Shown: positions 21,470 to 32,700 of the stretch, piece by piece
Layout: each line of letters opens with the position of its first letter
Numbering within the stretch: the stretch's first letter is position 1
Source: Siphonodentalium dalli
Lineage: Eukaryota > Mollusca > Scaphopoda > Gadilida > Siphonodentaliidae
Assembly (NCBI GenBank): GCA_032622095.1
Contig: CP136064.1
Span: 194,405,948 to 194,469,947 of the forward strand
Reading direction: 5' to 3'
Length of the DNA stretch: 64,000 nucleotides
Program-made: the position numbers and the translations under genes
The notes under the pieces: generated by a model
The model's database searches: none
The model's input: only the letters and a program-made list of their open reading frames with translations
Told to the model about the DNA's origin: nothing

Positions 21470-21800
21470 TAGTCAGGAGGCAAGCACCCCCAATTTTTTT
21501 TTTGCTAAACATTTTTAGTACCATATGCCAACATATCCTTGGTGGTAGAGTTTGGTCCGCTGATTAAAAAAAACATTGTTGGCAATTTTCTAATCCCATG
21601 TTAGAGGTCAAATGTCAAGGTCATATGTATAGGCGCCTTTCTGTCCTAGCCTGAATTTTTCAACATATAGCATGATATTTTTTTTAGTAAGAGCTATTGA
21701 GGAATGATGTATTGTACCAATGACCAGTGAGGCATGGTAATCTGAATGCTGATGTGTCTATGTTCTTGTGTGGTTTCCTTAGCAACCGTTGCTATGAAAT
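21470..21800 (+). repeat. Dispersed repeat, inverted partner of 26800-27165
   Basis: TCAGGAGGCAAGC..., TTTTTGCTAAACATTTTTAG, TACCATATGCCAACA and AGGTCAAATGTCAAGGTCA match the complement of 26990-27160. In both places the repeat lies directly beside family F units, so the two loci are copies of one composite block. Confidence 0.7.
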
Positions 21801-22029
21801 GCTTTTTCCATAGCAACCAGCCTCAAACGATCGTTTTTGATCCATGTTATGGCATCTAATACCGGAAATATGTGAATAGTTATACTTTGTGATAATCTTG
21901 AATGTGCGTGCATGAAAATACAAACATTTAGAGCACAACACGGTGAATAATGTGGAGTGTACGGTATGGCCCAACATAGTAGGCCTATGCTGTTACAATA
22001 TCAAATTGGCTGCAATTTGGCACTAAATG
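21801..22029. other. No recognised feature
   Basis: AT-rich sequence between repeat blocks. Confidence 0.4.
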
Positions 22030-22810
22030 CCAATAGTGGGGGTCACTTAGGGGTTGAATCGTGACTTTAGTGACTAAAGCATGAAACTTTAAAGATAAGT
22101 TGCTTATTCATAGGGAAAACTTTTTGGAGGGGGTGCCCGGGCGGAGTCCTGTGTCGGGATAAAATCGGGTTTCCATGGCAACGGCATAAAATATTTGGAG
22201 AAAAATTGAAAAAGGCCAAACTTAAGAACCAACAAACCATGTGTTTGAAGAAATTGTGTTAACTTATAGTGCCAATAATGGTTCATCAAGTGGACTCAAT
22301 CACTTTGACATATATGGTCAAGGTCAATTGCTAAGGTCAAGGTCATTCGAAAAATGTGATATTTTGGTATATTTTTTATAGTTTTCGCTACCCCGGGTGC
22401 GTTATTCATAAAAGCAATCGCTACAAAAAGTAGGCCGCAATCAGTGTTTAATTTGTTATATGATGCATTTGGCATAATACGGTCACTGTCACATGTGACA
22501 GCATTCAGTTGATACACAATCACATTACCCTTAAGAGACCATCAGACCAAAATAAATATGATTTTGTGACTTTAGTAACTAAAGCATGAACCTGCATCAT
22601 ATGTGTTGCTTAGTTTTAGTGGAAACTTTTTGGAGCTGGTGCCCAAGTGAGGGGTCGTGTGTCAGTAAGCAATATGGTTTCCATGGCAACGGCATCAAAT
22701 ACAATGTATTTGGAGAAAAGTTGAAAAAGTCCACTGTTGGCAATCCGATTAGCCTTGTGTTTGAAAACATTATGTGAACTGATAGTACCATTAATGGTCA
22801 ATCAAACGCA
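22030..22810 (-). repeat. Family G: two units, inverted relative to 12078-13125
   Basis: Repeated phrases at about 22060-22330 and 22555-22810: GTGACTTTAGTNACTAAAGC, AAACTTTTTGGAG, GGTTTCCATGGCAACGGCAT and a CAATAATGGTTCATCAAG/CATTAATGGTCAATCAAA pair. Complementary to the unit at 12.1-13.1 kb. Confidence 0.75.
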
Positions 22811-22879
22811 TTAGGCCATAGGACAAATGCCGGTATATAGCTGAATCTGTCAACGAAGCATAGGGTTGAACAGAATTTA

Positions 22880-23215
22880 AAAAGTATCCCAGACATTCGG
22901 AGCATCCTTTCAGTTCGTAGTGTGTAGACTTCAAATGGGATAGGAGCCTCAAAACAAAGAAACTTCACATTTCGTATTTTCCAGCTGCCTTTTGTAAAGT
23001 GCCCTAGTTTTCTGGAACCACCCATACCAATTCTATATAATCCATGACAACACTATCTTTCGTTCACTCATTTAATATTGGGAGCATATACCTTTCAGTT
23101 TGTGTTGTATTTAAGACTTTAAATGGGGTAGGCTGCCGTAACAAAACAAAGGAAATTCAACTTTCTTATTTGACAGCCGCCCTTTTTAAACTGCCCTATA
23201 TGATATTATTACATT
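22880..23215 (+). repeat. Two tandem ~190-bp units
   Basis: GGAGCAT...CCTTTCAGTT, GACTT(C/T)AAATGGG(A/G)TAGG and CAGC(T/C)GCC(T/C)TTT...TGCCCTA occur in order at about 22897 and 23084. Confidence 0.7.
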
Positions 23216-23985
23216 TTATACTTGACAAATATAATCTGAAAAATGACAGGAGTTAATCAAAAGGGATGGGAGCGCAAGTTATTCAACTTAGTGTATTACT
23301 CCTCTCCCTTAACAATATTGAAACGCATAATAATATTTATATATTGTATTATGTTTGGTCTCAAAGTTTGCTTAGTTGGAATGTAATACCTAAAAAGGGG
23401 ATCGAGATCCAGGGTGAGGTCTGGAGTTGTGAGTGGACATATATCACGGAGGGGATGTAGGTCCTATGGCGAGATGAGCCGAGACTTTTGATAACGATAT
23501 GGGCGAATACATAGGCGAAGATATAGGCTTATTGGGATTTTGAAAGTTTTACGTCAATGAGATCTACCTGCGTGCTGCTAAACAATTTATCATTTAGAGT
23601 ATTGAATACGTTTCTTTGACCGACGAGGATATCTTCAACCCTATCAACAAAACATTCTATTTAGCCATTTCTTCAAATAATTGGCACTGGAAGAAAAATT
23701 GCAAAGCGTCGTCAATATAAAACCCGCATTGACAGTGAAAATATAGTTTCCAAGTTTATCAAAATTTAACATATCTATTGTGACCCACTATATAAATGAA
23801 GAATCGTATGCACAGCGGGTTATAAATATGAAATATGTTGAGCGCATGTGCACTGCCTCTCAACAATGTCACAATAATCATGTTTTAACAGCGCTTGGTT
23901 GTCTGATAAACAAATCCAAATACAAGTTCGCAACCAGTATACACATACGGAAGAAGTAGAGACAATTGTATAAATGTTGGCCAAG
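23216..23985. other. No recognised feature
   Basis: AT-rich sequence. Nothing coding or repeated could be supported with confidence. Confidence 0.45.
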
Positions 23986-24320
23986 TATCAACAATGTGTC
24001 TATTGAGCAGCCTCTATAAGATATCTCCACACAACTTTAAAAGATAACATCAATTTCCTCAGTAGTTCTGAACATGAATAGATATAATTTAAACATTATT
24101 ACATGAAGCACAATTCCGTGGATTTGGTATGTAGATGGTATTTAAGAACGCACAATTTCAAAATTTTGTCCAATGATTTTTCACAGAGCTTTGCTTCAAC
24201 TTATACAATAATTCGCAGTTAACAAGTATCAACAATGTGTCTACTGAACAGCCTCCATCAGATATCTGAACACCACTTTGAAAAATAACGCCCATTTGCT
24301 CAGTAGTTCTGAGCTTCTCG
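23986..24320 (+). repeat. Two diverged ~95-bp repeats, ~235 bp apart
   Basis: AAGTATCAACAATGTGTCTA, then CAGCCTC and AGATATCT, and finally CTCAGTAGTTCTGA, occur at about 23985-24072 and 24225-24315. Confidence 0.75.
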
Positions 24321-25754
24321 TAAATATGTTCAAGTATGAACACAGCCAGGAGGTCGATGACTTACACATACTCGAGCCAAAACGTCCGCTATTAAGAAGT
24401 CTGAACAAGGAAGTTCATAATATTGAAGCAAAATAATTGTTGCTTGATTTCTTGAAGCGACATTCAAATTGACGTACGTGATACTTGTGAAAATGGGAGA
24501 GTCACTCGTTTCTATTCCCAAACGATTTCGTTAAACAACTGTGATTCAGACTCAAAGCACTCTTGTGTCGAAGTGCTCCAAACCTAATCATCACGCCGGT
24601 GGTTGCACTTTCTATGAATCATAGCACATATTTCCTATACAATGGAGATAATAGCTCGGTAGCGAGCTAAATTTTGTGCCCCTCTCCTCATCCCTGACGG
24701 GGACGACGCCACAATGCAACATATGTATCCCTAAACCACAGCATGATACTCTTACCTATACCACGGAGATGACCAAATATAAGTTTGGTAGAAACCGCCA
24801 ACAATAAAAGTGTGCATTAACTCTGAGGCAATTTTTACCACCGTCCATGATTCGAGCGGTGCGCCATTTATGTATCTGTAAACGAAGTATTACAATTCTA
24901 TGTACTAGAGACCTTTCTCAAAATCACGAATACGATTACGGATGGAAATATCACACCAGTATACGGCCAAAATTAGATTTTTACGCACGGGGGTTCTTAT
25001 GTGAGACGTAATATACCCCACTCAGTTAATTATGTGCAGATGTTTCAATAATTAGCTTAGGGACGCTCTAACATTCTCCGTTCTTACAGAATTACCTGTT
25101 ATCAATAAAATATGTTGTTGTAACTGGGATATGGAAGCCTAAACATATATGTAATCAATGAAACAGCATCTCTGGACACCCCTGTCCGTACACGATTTAT
25201 ATCGGGTCACATTAAGATCAATTAGAAAATTGTAAAGTCGTTATCAAAAATATGTAATTTTTCGACCAAAACGTGTTTGGGGGAGGGGTAGCTAAAATCA
25301 AGTATCTCGCAAACTGTTCAAACTTTCTGTTAACTACTTTATCCGTATGCTTGCTAGATAACTACTGCACCGCATTGATTAAATATGTTGGCGTTATTAC
25401 AATATACGTTTAAATGCAGCAGAAAATAAATGATTCGGCTCCAAATGGCAGGAAAATCCAAATTTACCAACACTTTTTCCTATAAAGTAGAGGTATGGTA
25501 TGATGTGGCAATATTAACACAAACAATCTTGGCAAATAAGTTAGAACTTCGCCACATCGTTCGCCTGACCAAAATCGTTAATTACTGGGAAAAGTGACTA
25601 GTGTGTATCTTTCATCGTCGATTTGACAATAGCCACCACCAATTCCGATATTTTTCACTATCAATTTCGTGAACAATATATGTTTCAACTTGTTCTACTG
25701 TGGGTAGGGGTACCCGACCACTTTTGGCGTTTGGTCGCTGCGCTATTTAGTCTC
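24321..25754. other. Long interval without recognised gene or repeat
   Basis: 1.4 kb of AT-rich sequence. No open frame is convincing and no repeat family seen elsewhere in the window recurs here. It could be unique intergenic or intronic DNA. Confidence 0.5.
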
Positions 25755-26352
25755 AGTATATTATATTATTATCCATCCCTTAACTAACACCATTTCCGAT
25801 TGGGCAAAAGCCGCTACGTGATAGTCCTGGAAAAAGTCATATTGGACTCCCGAAAGTCATATTGGACTCCCGACTGTACAATGTGACTTTTCATATTGGA
25901 CTCCGTGACGTCACGAATTAACTCTATTGCGAAATGAATCGGTGAAATTGTGATGCGCGCGCAACATTGATGGATTTTAGCAGACGTTTCACTTCCGGAT
26001 TGAGTTTTTTCTCACTTCCGTGTTTACTTTTCCAAATCATGCTTTCTGATGATCAATATACGGTACAGGCTTTTATAGAGAATTAAGTGCCGACAAATAC
26101 CAAAAATAACCACAAAAAGTTTTATTTCCAAAACTTGGATAAACATATAGATGGATAATAAAAATGTCATTATACAATGTTGTGTACAGTATGAGTTTTT
26201 CTTGTACTCGTCCAGGTTGTGGTAAAAAGTCATATTGGACTCGACACTGGCGTGTCTCGTCCAATATGACTTTTCACCACAACCTGGACTCGTACAAGAA
26301 AAACACATACTGTACACAACATTGTATAATAACTTTATAATATTACTCGACA
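25755..26352 (+). repeat. Family I element with internal hairpin, copy 1
   Basis: Matches 56672-57253 along its length. Both start with a TTATTATCCA...CTTAACTAAC stretch, carry several copies of CATATTGGACTC, then GATGTCACGAA or GACGTCACGAA, CTTTCTGAT, and a terminal hairpin. Frames crossing it arise from inverted sequence. No target duplication was identified. Confidence 0.8.
26166..26336. repeat. ~170-bp near-perfect hairpin in family I
   Basis: Arms of about 75-80 bp: ATTATACAATGTTGTGTACA...CATATTGGACTCG and its complement, around a short centre near 26250. The homologous hairpin at 57065-57230 is more eroded. Confidence 0.88.
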
Positions 26353-26795
26353 TAAGCCAGGGGCCCGTGTATGTGCTTAGGGGTGACGCATATTGGGATG
26401 GGGCCAAGTTACAAGCCCTTGTGGTTCATAGTTTGGGTTAATAAATATTTCAAAATTATTATGAATATCAATAAAGTTAATGTATTTCATCAATTATAAC
26501 AGCATTATATGCATGCATGCGTGTATTCATGTTTCCGAGTTTGCTGAATAAAATAATTTGTCCGCAATTTTGAAAGTTATTTAGAGTTCACGTGTTTTCA
26601 CGAAAATAATAGTAAAAATAGGGAAAAACAACAGAACAGTTCTTATTCCAAAGTGTATAACTAAGAGAGGAAGAGAGAATGTATTCATTAATATATATGT
26701 TTTTGAAGCACATATGCCAAGTAACAATTAAATTGTGAACAATATACAAAGTTTGGTATATTTGGCATAAAAATAAAATGATTAAAGTTAGAATT
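26353..26795. other. No recognised feature
   Basis: AT-rich interval; nothing supportable. Confidence 0.4.
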
Positions 26796-26799
26796 TGGT

Positions 26800-27165
26800 C
26801 TCGTTGCTACGGTAATTTTAATTGCATAGCAACTGTGGTTATGGACAACACATTTGACAACCTAATCAACGTGAGAGGAATGGGGAGGGAACCTTTAATG
26901 TGGACACAAAGTTTCTGGCGGTCTTGCCCTTTCTCTCTAAAATGGTATAAAAAATGTGTTTTAGTCCAATTTATGCAAATTTGGCACATCTAATTTGAAC
27001 TTGACCTTTGACCTTGACAGAGGTAACTAGAAACTTGCCAACAATGATTTTATTTATCGGGGTATCCCATAGCACATTATTAATATTGTTGGCGTATGGT
27101 ACTAAAAATGTTTAGCAAAAATTGTTCTAGCCATCATTTATCTGACCTGCCTCCTGACTATGTTT
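26800..27165 (-). repeat. Dispersed repeat, inverted partner of 21470-21800
   Basis: TGACCTTTGACCTTGACAG, TTGCCAACAATGATTTTATT, ATGGTACTAAAAATGTTTAG and CTGCCTCCTGACTA are the complement of phrases at 21470-21620. The part before 26990 is a looser match. Confidence 0.65.
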
Positions 27166-27910
27166 GACATTCGATTTTTTTACTATTTTGAAATGGGTTG
27201 TAGTCTGCGACCCATGCATTTGATCACGGTGATTCCTAGTCGGGACACATGTCCACACCAAATATGGAGCCAATCGGCTGATAAACACGGCTTGTTTTTA
27301 GCGCCGTATAATATTTTAGCACACATATCATCAAAGTCCAGCGATGGTCTGGAAATTGGGGAAACTCCACACGAATCTGGTCAAAATAAGTCCTTTCACT
27401 CGAAAAACTGAAAATTTATTTTTGGGTCTAAATTGTCTAAGTTGAACGTCGAACGCCTAAGCAACTGAACATGAAGATATTAGAATTTTCTTTAAAATTT
27501 TGAAATCGGTAGCAGTCTGCGATCCGTGCTTTTTGGTTATGCCCATTACTAGTGGGGAGACACTCCCTCACCAAATTTGGAGTCGATCGGTCAATAAGCA
27601 GGGCCTGTGCCCTCTAAAGCGGCCTAAATAAAATCATCAAAGAGAAGTCCAGCGGGGGTCTGGAAATGGGGGGAAACGATGAAATTTTGACCAGATTCGT
27701 GCGTTTAATTATGACCATTACTGGTGGAAAGACACTCCCACCGCTAAAGCGGCCTATATGCAAAGTCCAGCGGTGGTCTGGAATATGGGGAAAACGTGGA
27801 AACTGGGACCAAATTCTGGTTGGGGAGTACGAATTGGGTAAAAAGAATACATTTCGCGCAAGAAACTCAAAATAGATTTTTGGGTCGGAATTTTCTGTCC
27901 AGCGATGGTC
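27166..27910 (+). repeat. Family F, third locus, degraded
   Basis: Begins TTGACATTCGATTTTTTTAC and contains TGGGTTGTAGTCTGCGACCC, GAGCCAATCGGCTGATAAAC and GGGGAGACACTCCCTCACCA. The last 200 bp is broken into short re-shuffled pieces, each starting with GTCCAGCG. Confidence 0.78.
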
Positions 27911-28257
27911 TGGAAAATGGCACTGTGTAGGAACTGTTACATCGGAAGTCGTTCTATCGCCGGTGTTGTGATGGTTCTTGACTGATTTGTTACGGTTCCT
28001 TCTGATTGAAAATAATCATTTTTGTGACAAAATCACGCATAATTATAGATATCTTGAATATATTATACTTCCTGAATGAACAGAGGTATGGCGTTTTTTT
28101 TGTAACTATATTGTATCCGCTCTTATATATTTAATAATAGAACAAACATATGTGGCGAAAAGTGGTAAATTTCACTATATGTATTCAATATGTACACATG
28201 TTTATTATATATTGAACACTTATGTATGAAATGTCGTTATTTTCTGTAACTATATTG
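27911..28257. other. No recognised feature
   Basis: AT-rich flank of the next duplication. Confidence 0.4.
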
Positions 28258-29040
28258 TAAATTTGACACATCTATATGTTATAAATTGCAAACATATATG
28301 GATACTGATGAAAATTTGCATATGTTTGTAGTCAGAATAGCACACCCACATGAGAGTCGCTATTTAGCAGCAGATGTCATTTTTTTGTATTTTAGTCATC
28401 AATTTGTTTAATTATTGAAAGCACATGTCCTCGTTTATAATACATATCTGCTGCTTTTGCACACATGCCTGCTGCTCTTAAACGGTGGGGAAAATATATT
28501 GTATCTTTGAACACAACCAGCTCACCAATAAAAGGTGTGCACCTTTATATTAGAAATCGTCATCTATCCGTTTTACATTTTATAATGCCCATATATTACC
28601 CCAAAATGAAACGTGCGTAATTTATATTCTATAAAACGCCCCTATATATTTTCACATTAAACACATGGCTGAGTCTGTTAATTAACTATGTTATATATTT
28701 GACACATATATATGTTATAAATTGCAAACATGTATGGACATTGACAGAAGTTTGCATTTGTATGTAGTAAGAATAGCACATACATATGACAGTCGCTATT
28801 TAGCAACAGACAACATTTTATTGTATTTTAGTTATCATTTTATTTAATTATTGAAAGCAAATGTCACCATTTACACCTTCAAATATGGGGAAATGAAGCC
28901 TTATAAATGTCTTGTATTTTTGAACACATGTGCGTCTTTGCGATAAAAGGAGTACACCTTTATGATATAAACCGTCACCTATCACTTACATTTTAGAAAA
29001 TATAATGTGTTAGCGCAAATTAAAGAGTGTGTAATATATA
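28258..29040 (+). repeat. Tandem duplication, ~437-bp offset
   Basis: Two ordered copies of TTGACACAT, ATATGTTATAAATTGCAAAC, GTCGCTATTTAGCA, TTTGTATTTTAG or TTGTATTTTAG, TTTAATTATTGAAAGCA and a stretch ending AAAAGG.GT.CACCTTTAT, starting near 28260 and 28697. They differ at many sites, so the duplication is not recent. Confidence 0.82.
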
Positions 29041-29150
29041 TTCAATATTGCACACACAAATGACCGGCGTTAAAATGCGCGGAGCTCTATTTATATTCAA
29101 TATTGGACACAAATACGACGGGCGTTAAAATGCGCGGAGCTCTATTTTAT
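29036..29150 (+). repeat. 56-bp direct duplication
   Basis: TATTCAATATTG.ACAC.AA followed by GCGTTAAAATGCGCGGAGCT occurs twice in tandem. Confidence 0.85.
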
Positions 29151-29474
29151 ATTGTATCCTAACATTCGTCTTATAGGAAAGCTAGTGTTAGGATTGAAAA
29201 TATATTGCACTGGGTCGTGTTCACGTCGTATCGACATATTTATTTGTTGTATCCGAGGGGCCGAAATGCATTTGGTCGAGACAGTGAAACTGCAAGGCAG
29301 AGTTCAGTCCCCCTGCACTATCAGCGTAGGTGGCGCTAAAAATATGCAGTTTGCCAAATTCCGTTAGGGTTATCCGAAGTCGACTGAGGAATTTACAGAC
29401 AACTTCTTAACTTCTTAACTTTCTTTCCATCTTTGTATCATATATCTTCAATAACAACAACAACATCGGCAATC

Positions 29475-29598
29475 ATGATGGCGGCAGTTCTGATTAATGG
29501 AGTGGACATTGGTGGAGTTTGTGATACATTCCATATTCATATATTGTCATGGCGTTTCCGCATCACATTGGTTATTTCGAGGACTAAAGTAAACAAGC
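29475..29598 (+). CDS. Weak candidate for a first coding exon
   Basis: Two adjacent ATGs at 29475 and 29478 lie in a good start context (the second is ATGATGG). They open a frame of 41 codons plus one base (MMAAVLINGVDIGGVCDTFH...), reaching a splice donor GTGAGT at 29599. An alternative donor is GTAGGC at 29624. The preceding 300 bp is not obviously repetitive. No domain is recognised, no second exon is visible, and the satellite array begins at 29765. This may be chance. Confidence 0.2.
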
Positions 29599-29764
29599 GT
29601 GAGTGGAAAATGTTAAATTTCAGGTAGGCCTAATATTTTTGCCGAAATGTGTTAATTTAACCCTATTTTCCCCCAATATTTATTGGAGTCCAAAATCAAG
29701 GTTTATGTTCACACGAACATGACAATTGGAAATTATTCCCTATTCCTTATTTTCAAAAATGTCG

Positions 29765-32700
29765 CTTTCGACCGATTTGACGTCATGGGTGGGTGGCCCG
29801 CCCCAAATACCACCTAGAAACACCCCGACCCCCACCCATCACCCCGGGGGGGGGGGGGGGTGCCGCCCCGAGGGGTGAAAATGGGGTATGGACCATTTTC
29901 GAGAACGGTAAGGATTTCGATCGATTTGACGGCATGGGTGGGTGGCCCGCCTCAAATACCACCTAGAAACACCTGGACCCCCTACCCATCACCCCCAGGG
30001 GGTGCCACCCCAAGGGGGGTGAAAATGGGGTATGGACCATTTTCGAGAACTAAGGATTTTTAACAATTTGACGGCATTGGTGGTTGGCCCGCCCCAAATA
30101 CCACCTAGAAACACCCCGACCCCCCACCCATCACCCCCTGGGGGTGCCACCCTGAGGGGGTGAAAATGGGGTATGGACCATTTTCGAGAACTAAGGATTT
30201 TGACCAATTTGACAGCATGGATGGGCGGCCCGCCCCAAATACCACCTAGAAACACCCGGACCCCCACCCATCACCCTCATGGGGTGCAACCCCGAGGGGG
30301 TGAAAATGGGGTATGGACCATTTTCGAGAACGGTAAGGATTTCGACCGATTAGGTGGCATGGGTGGGTGGCCCGCCTCAAATACCACCTAGAAACACCCG
30401 GACCCCCACCCATCACCCCCGGGGGGGGGGGGGCGAAAATGGGGTATGGACCATTTTCGAGAACGGTAAGGATTTCGACCAATTTGACGGCATGGGTGGG
30501 TGGCCCGCCCCAAATACCACCTAGAAACACCCCGACCCCCACCCATCACCCCCGGGGGTGCCACCCCGAGGGGGTGAAAATGGGGTATGGACCATTTTCG
30601 AGTACGGTAAGGATTTCGACCGATTTGGCGGCATGGGTGGGTGGCCCGCCTCAAATACCACCTAGAAACACCTGGACCCCCCACCAATCACCCCAGGGGG
30701 TGCCACCCCGAGGGGGTGAAAATGGGGTATGGACCATTTTCGAGAACGGTAAGGATTTCGACCAATTTGACGGCATGGGTGGGTGGCCCGCCCCAAATAC
30801 CACCTAGAAACACCCCGACCCCCACCATCACCCCCAGGGGGGGGGGGGGGTGCCACCCCGAGGGGTGAAAATGGGGTATGGACCATTTTCGAGAACGGTA
30901 AGGATTTCGACCAATTTGACGGCATGGGTGGGTGGCCCGCCCCAAATACCACCTAGAAACACCCCGACCCCCACCCATCACCCCCGGGTGGTGCCACCCC
31001 GAGGGGGTGAAAATGGGGCATGGACCATTTTCGAGAACGGTAAGGATTTCGACCAATTTGACGGCATGGGTGGGTGGCCCGCCCCAAATACCACCTAGAA
31101 ACACCCCCAACCCCACCCATCACCCCCGGGGGGTGCCACCCCGAGGGGGTGAAAATGGGGTATGGACCATTTTCGAGAACGGTAAGGATTTCGACCGATT
31201 TGACGGCATGGGTGGGTGGCCCGCCTCAAATACCACCTAGAAACACCTGGACCCCCACCAATCACCCCCAGGGGGTGCCACCCCGAGGGGGTGAAAATGG
31301 GGTATGGACCATTTTCGAAAACGGTAAGAATTTCGACCAATTTGACGGCATGGGTGGGTGGCCCGCCCCAAATACCACCTAGAAACACCCCGACCCCCAC
31401 CCATCACCCCCGGGGGGGGGGGGGGGGTGCCACCCCGAGGGGTGAAAATGGGGTATGGACCATTTTCGAGAACGGTAAGGATTTCGACCGATTTGACGGC
31501 ATGGGTGGGTGGCCCGCCTCAAATACCACCTAGAAACACCTGGACCCCCCACCCATCACCCCCAGGGGGTGCCACCCCAAGGGGGTGAAAATGGGGTATG
31601 GACCATTTTCGAGAACTAAGGATTTTGACCAATTTGACGGCATGGGTGGTTGGCCCGCCCCAAATACCACCTAGAAACACCCCGACCCCCACCCATCACC
31701 CCCTGGGGGTGCCACCCTGAGGAGGTGAAAATGGGGTATGGACCATTTTCGAGAACGGTAAGGATTTCGACCGATTTGACGGCATGGGTGGGTGGCCCGC
31801 CCCAAATACCACCTAGAAACACCCGACCCCCCACCCATCACACCGGGGGGGGGGGGGGGGGTGCCACCCCGAGGGTGTGAAAATGGGGCATGGACCATTT
31901 TCGAGAACGGTAAGGATTTCGACCGATTTGACGGCATGTGTGGGTGGCCCGCTTCAAATACCACCTAGAAACACCTGGACCCCCCACCATCATCCCCAGG
32001 GGGTGCCACCCTGAGGGGGTGAAAATGGGGTATGGACCATTTTCGAGAACTAAGGATTTTGACCAATTTGACGGCATGGGTGGGCGGCCCGCCCCAAATA
32101 CCACCTAGAAACACCCGGACCCCCACCCATCACCCTCATGGGGTGCAACCCCGAGGGGGTGAAAATGGGGTATGGACCATTTTCGAGAACGGTAAGTATT
32201 TCGACCGATTAGGTGGCATGGGTGGGTGGCCCGCCTCAAATACCACCTAGAAACACCCGGACCCCCACCCATCACCCCCGGGGGGGGTGAAAATGGGGTA
32301 TGGACCATTTTCGAGAACGGTAAGCATTTCGACCAATTTGACGGCATGGGTGGGTGGCCCGCCCCAAATACCACATAGAAACACCCCGACCCCCACCCAT
32401 CACCCCCGGGGGGTGCCACCCCGAGGGGTGAAAATGGGGTATGGACCATTTTCGAGAACGGTAAGGATTTCGACCGATTTGACGGCATGGGTGGGTGGCC
32501 CGCCTCAAATACCACCTAGAAACACCTGGACCCCCCACCAATCACCCCCAGGGAGTGCCACCCCGAGGGGGTGAAAATGGGGTATGGACCATTTTCGAGA
32601 ACGGTAAGGATTTCGACCAATTTGACGGCATGGGTGGGTGGCCCGCCCCAAATACCACCTAGAAACACCCCGACCCCCACCCATCACCCCCGGGGGGGGG

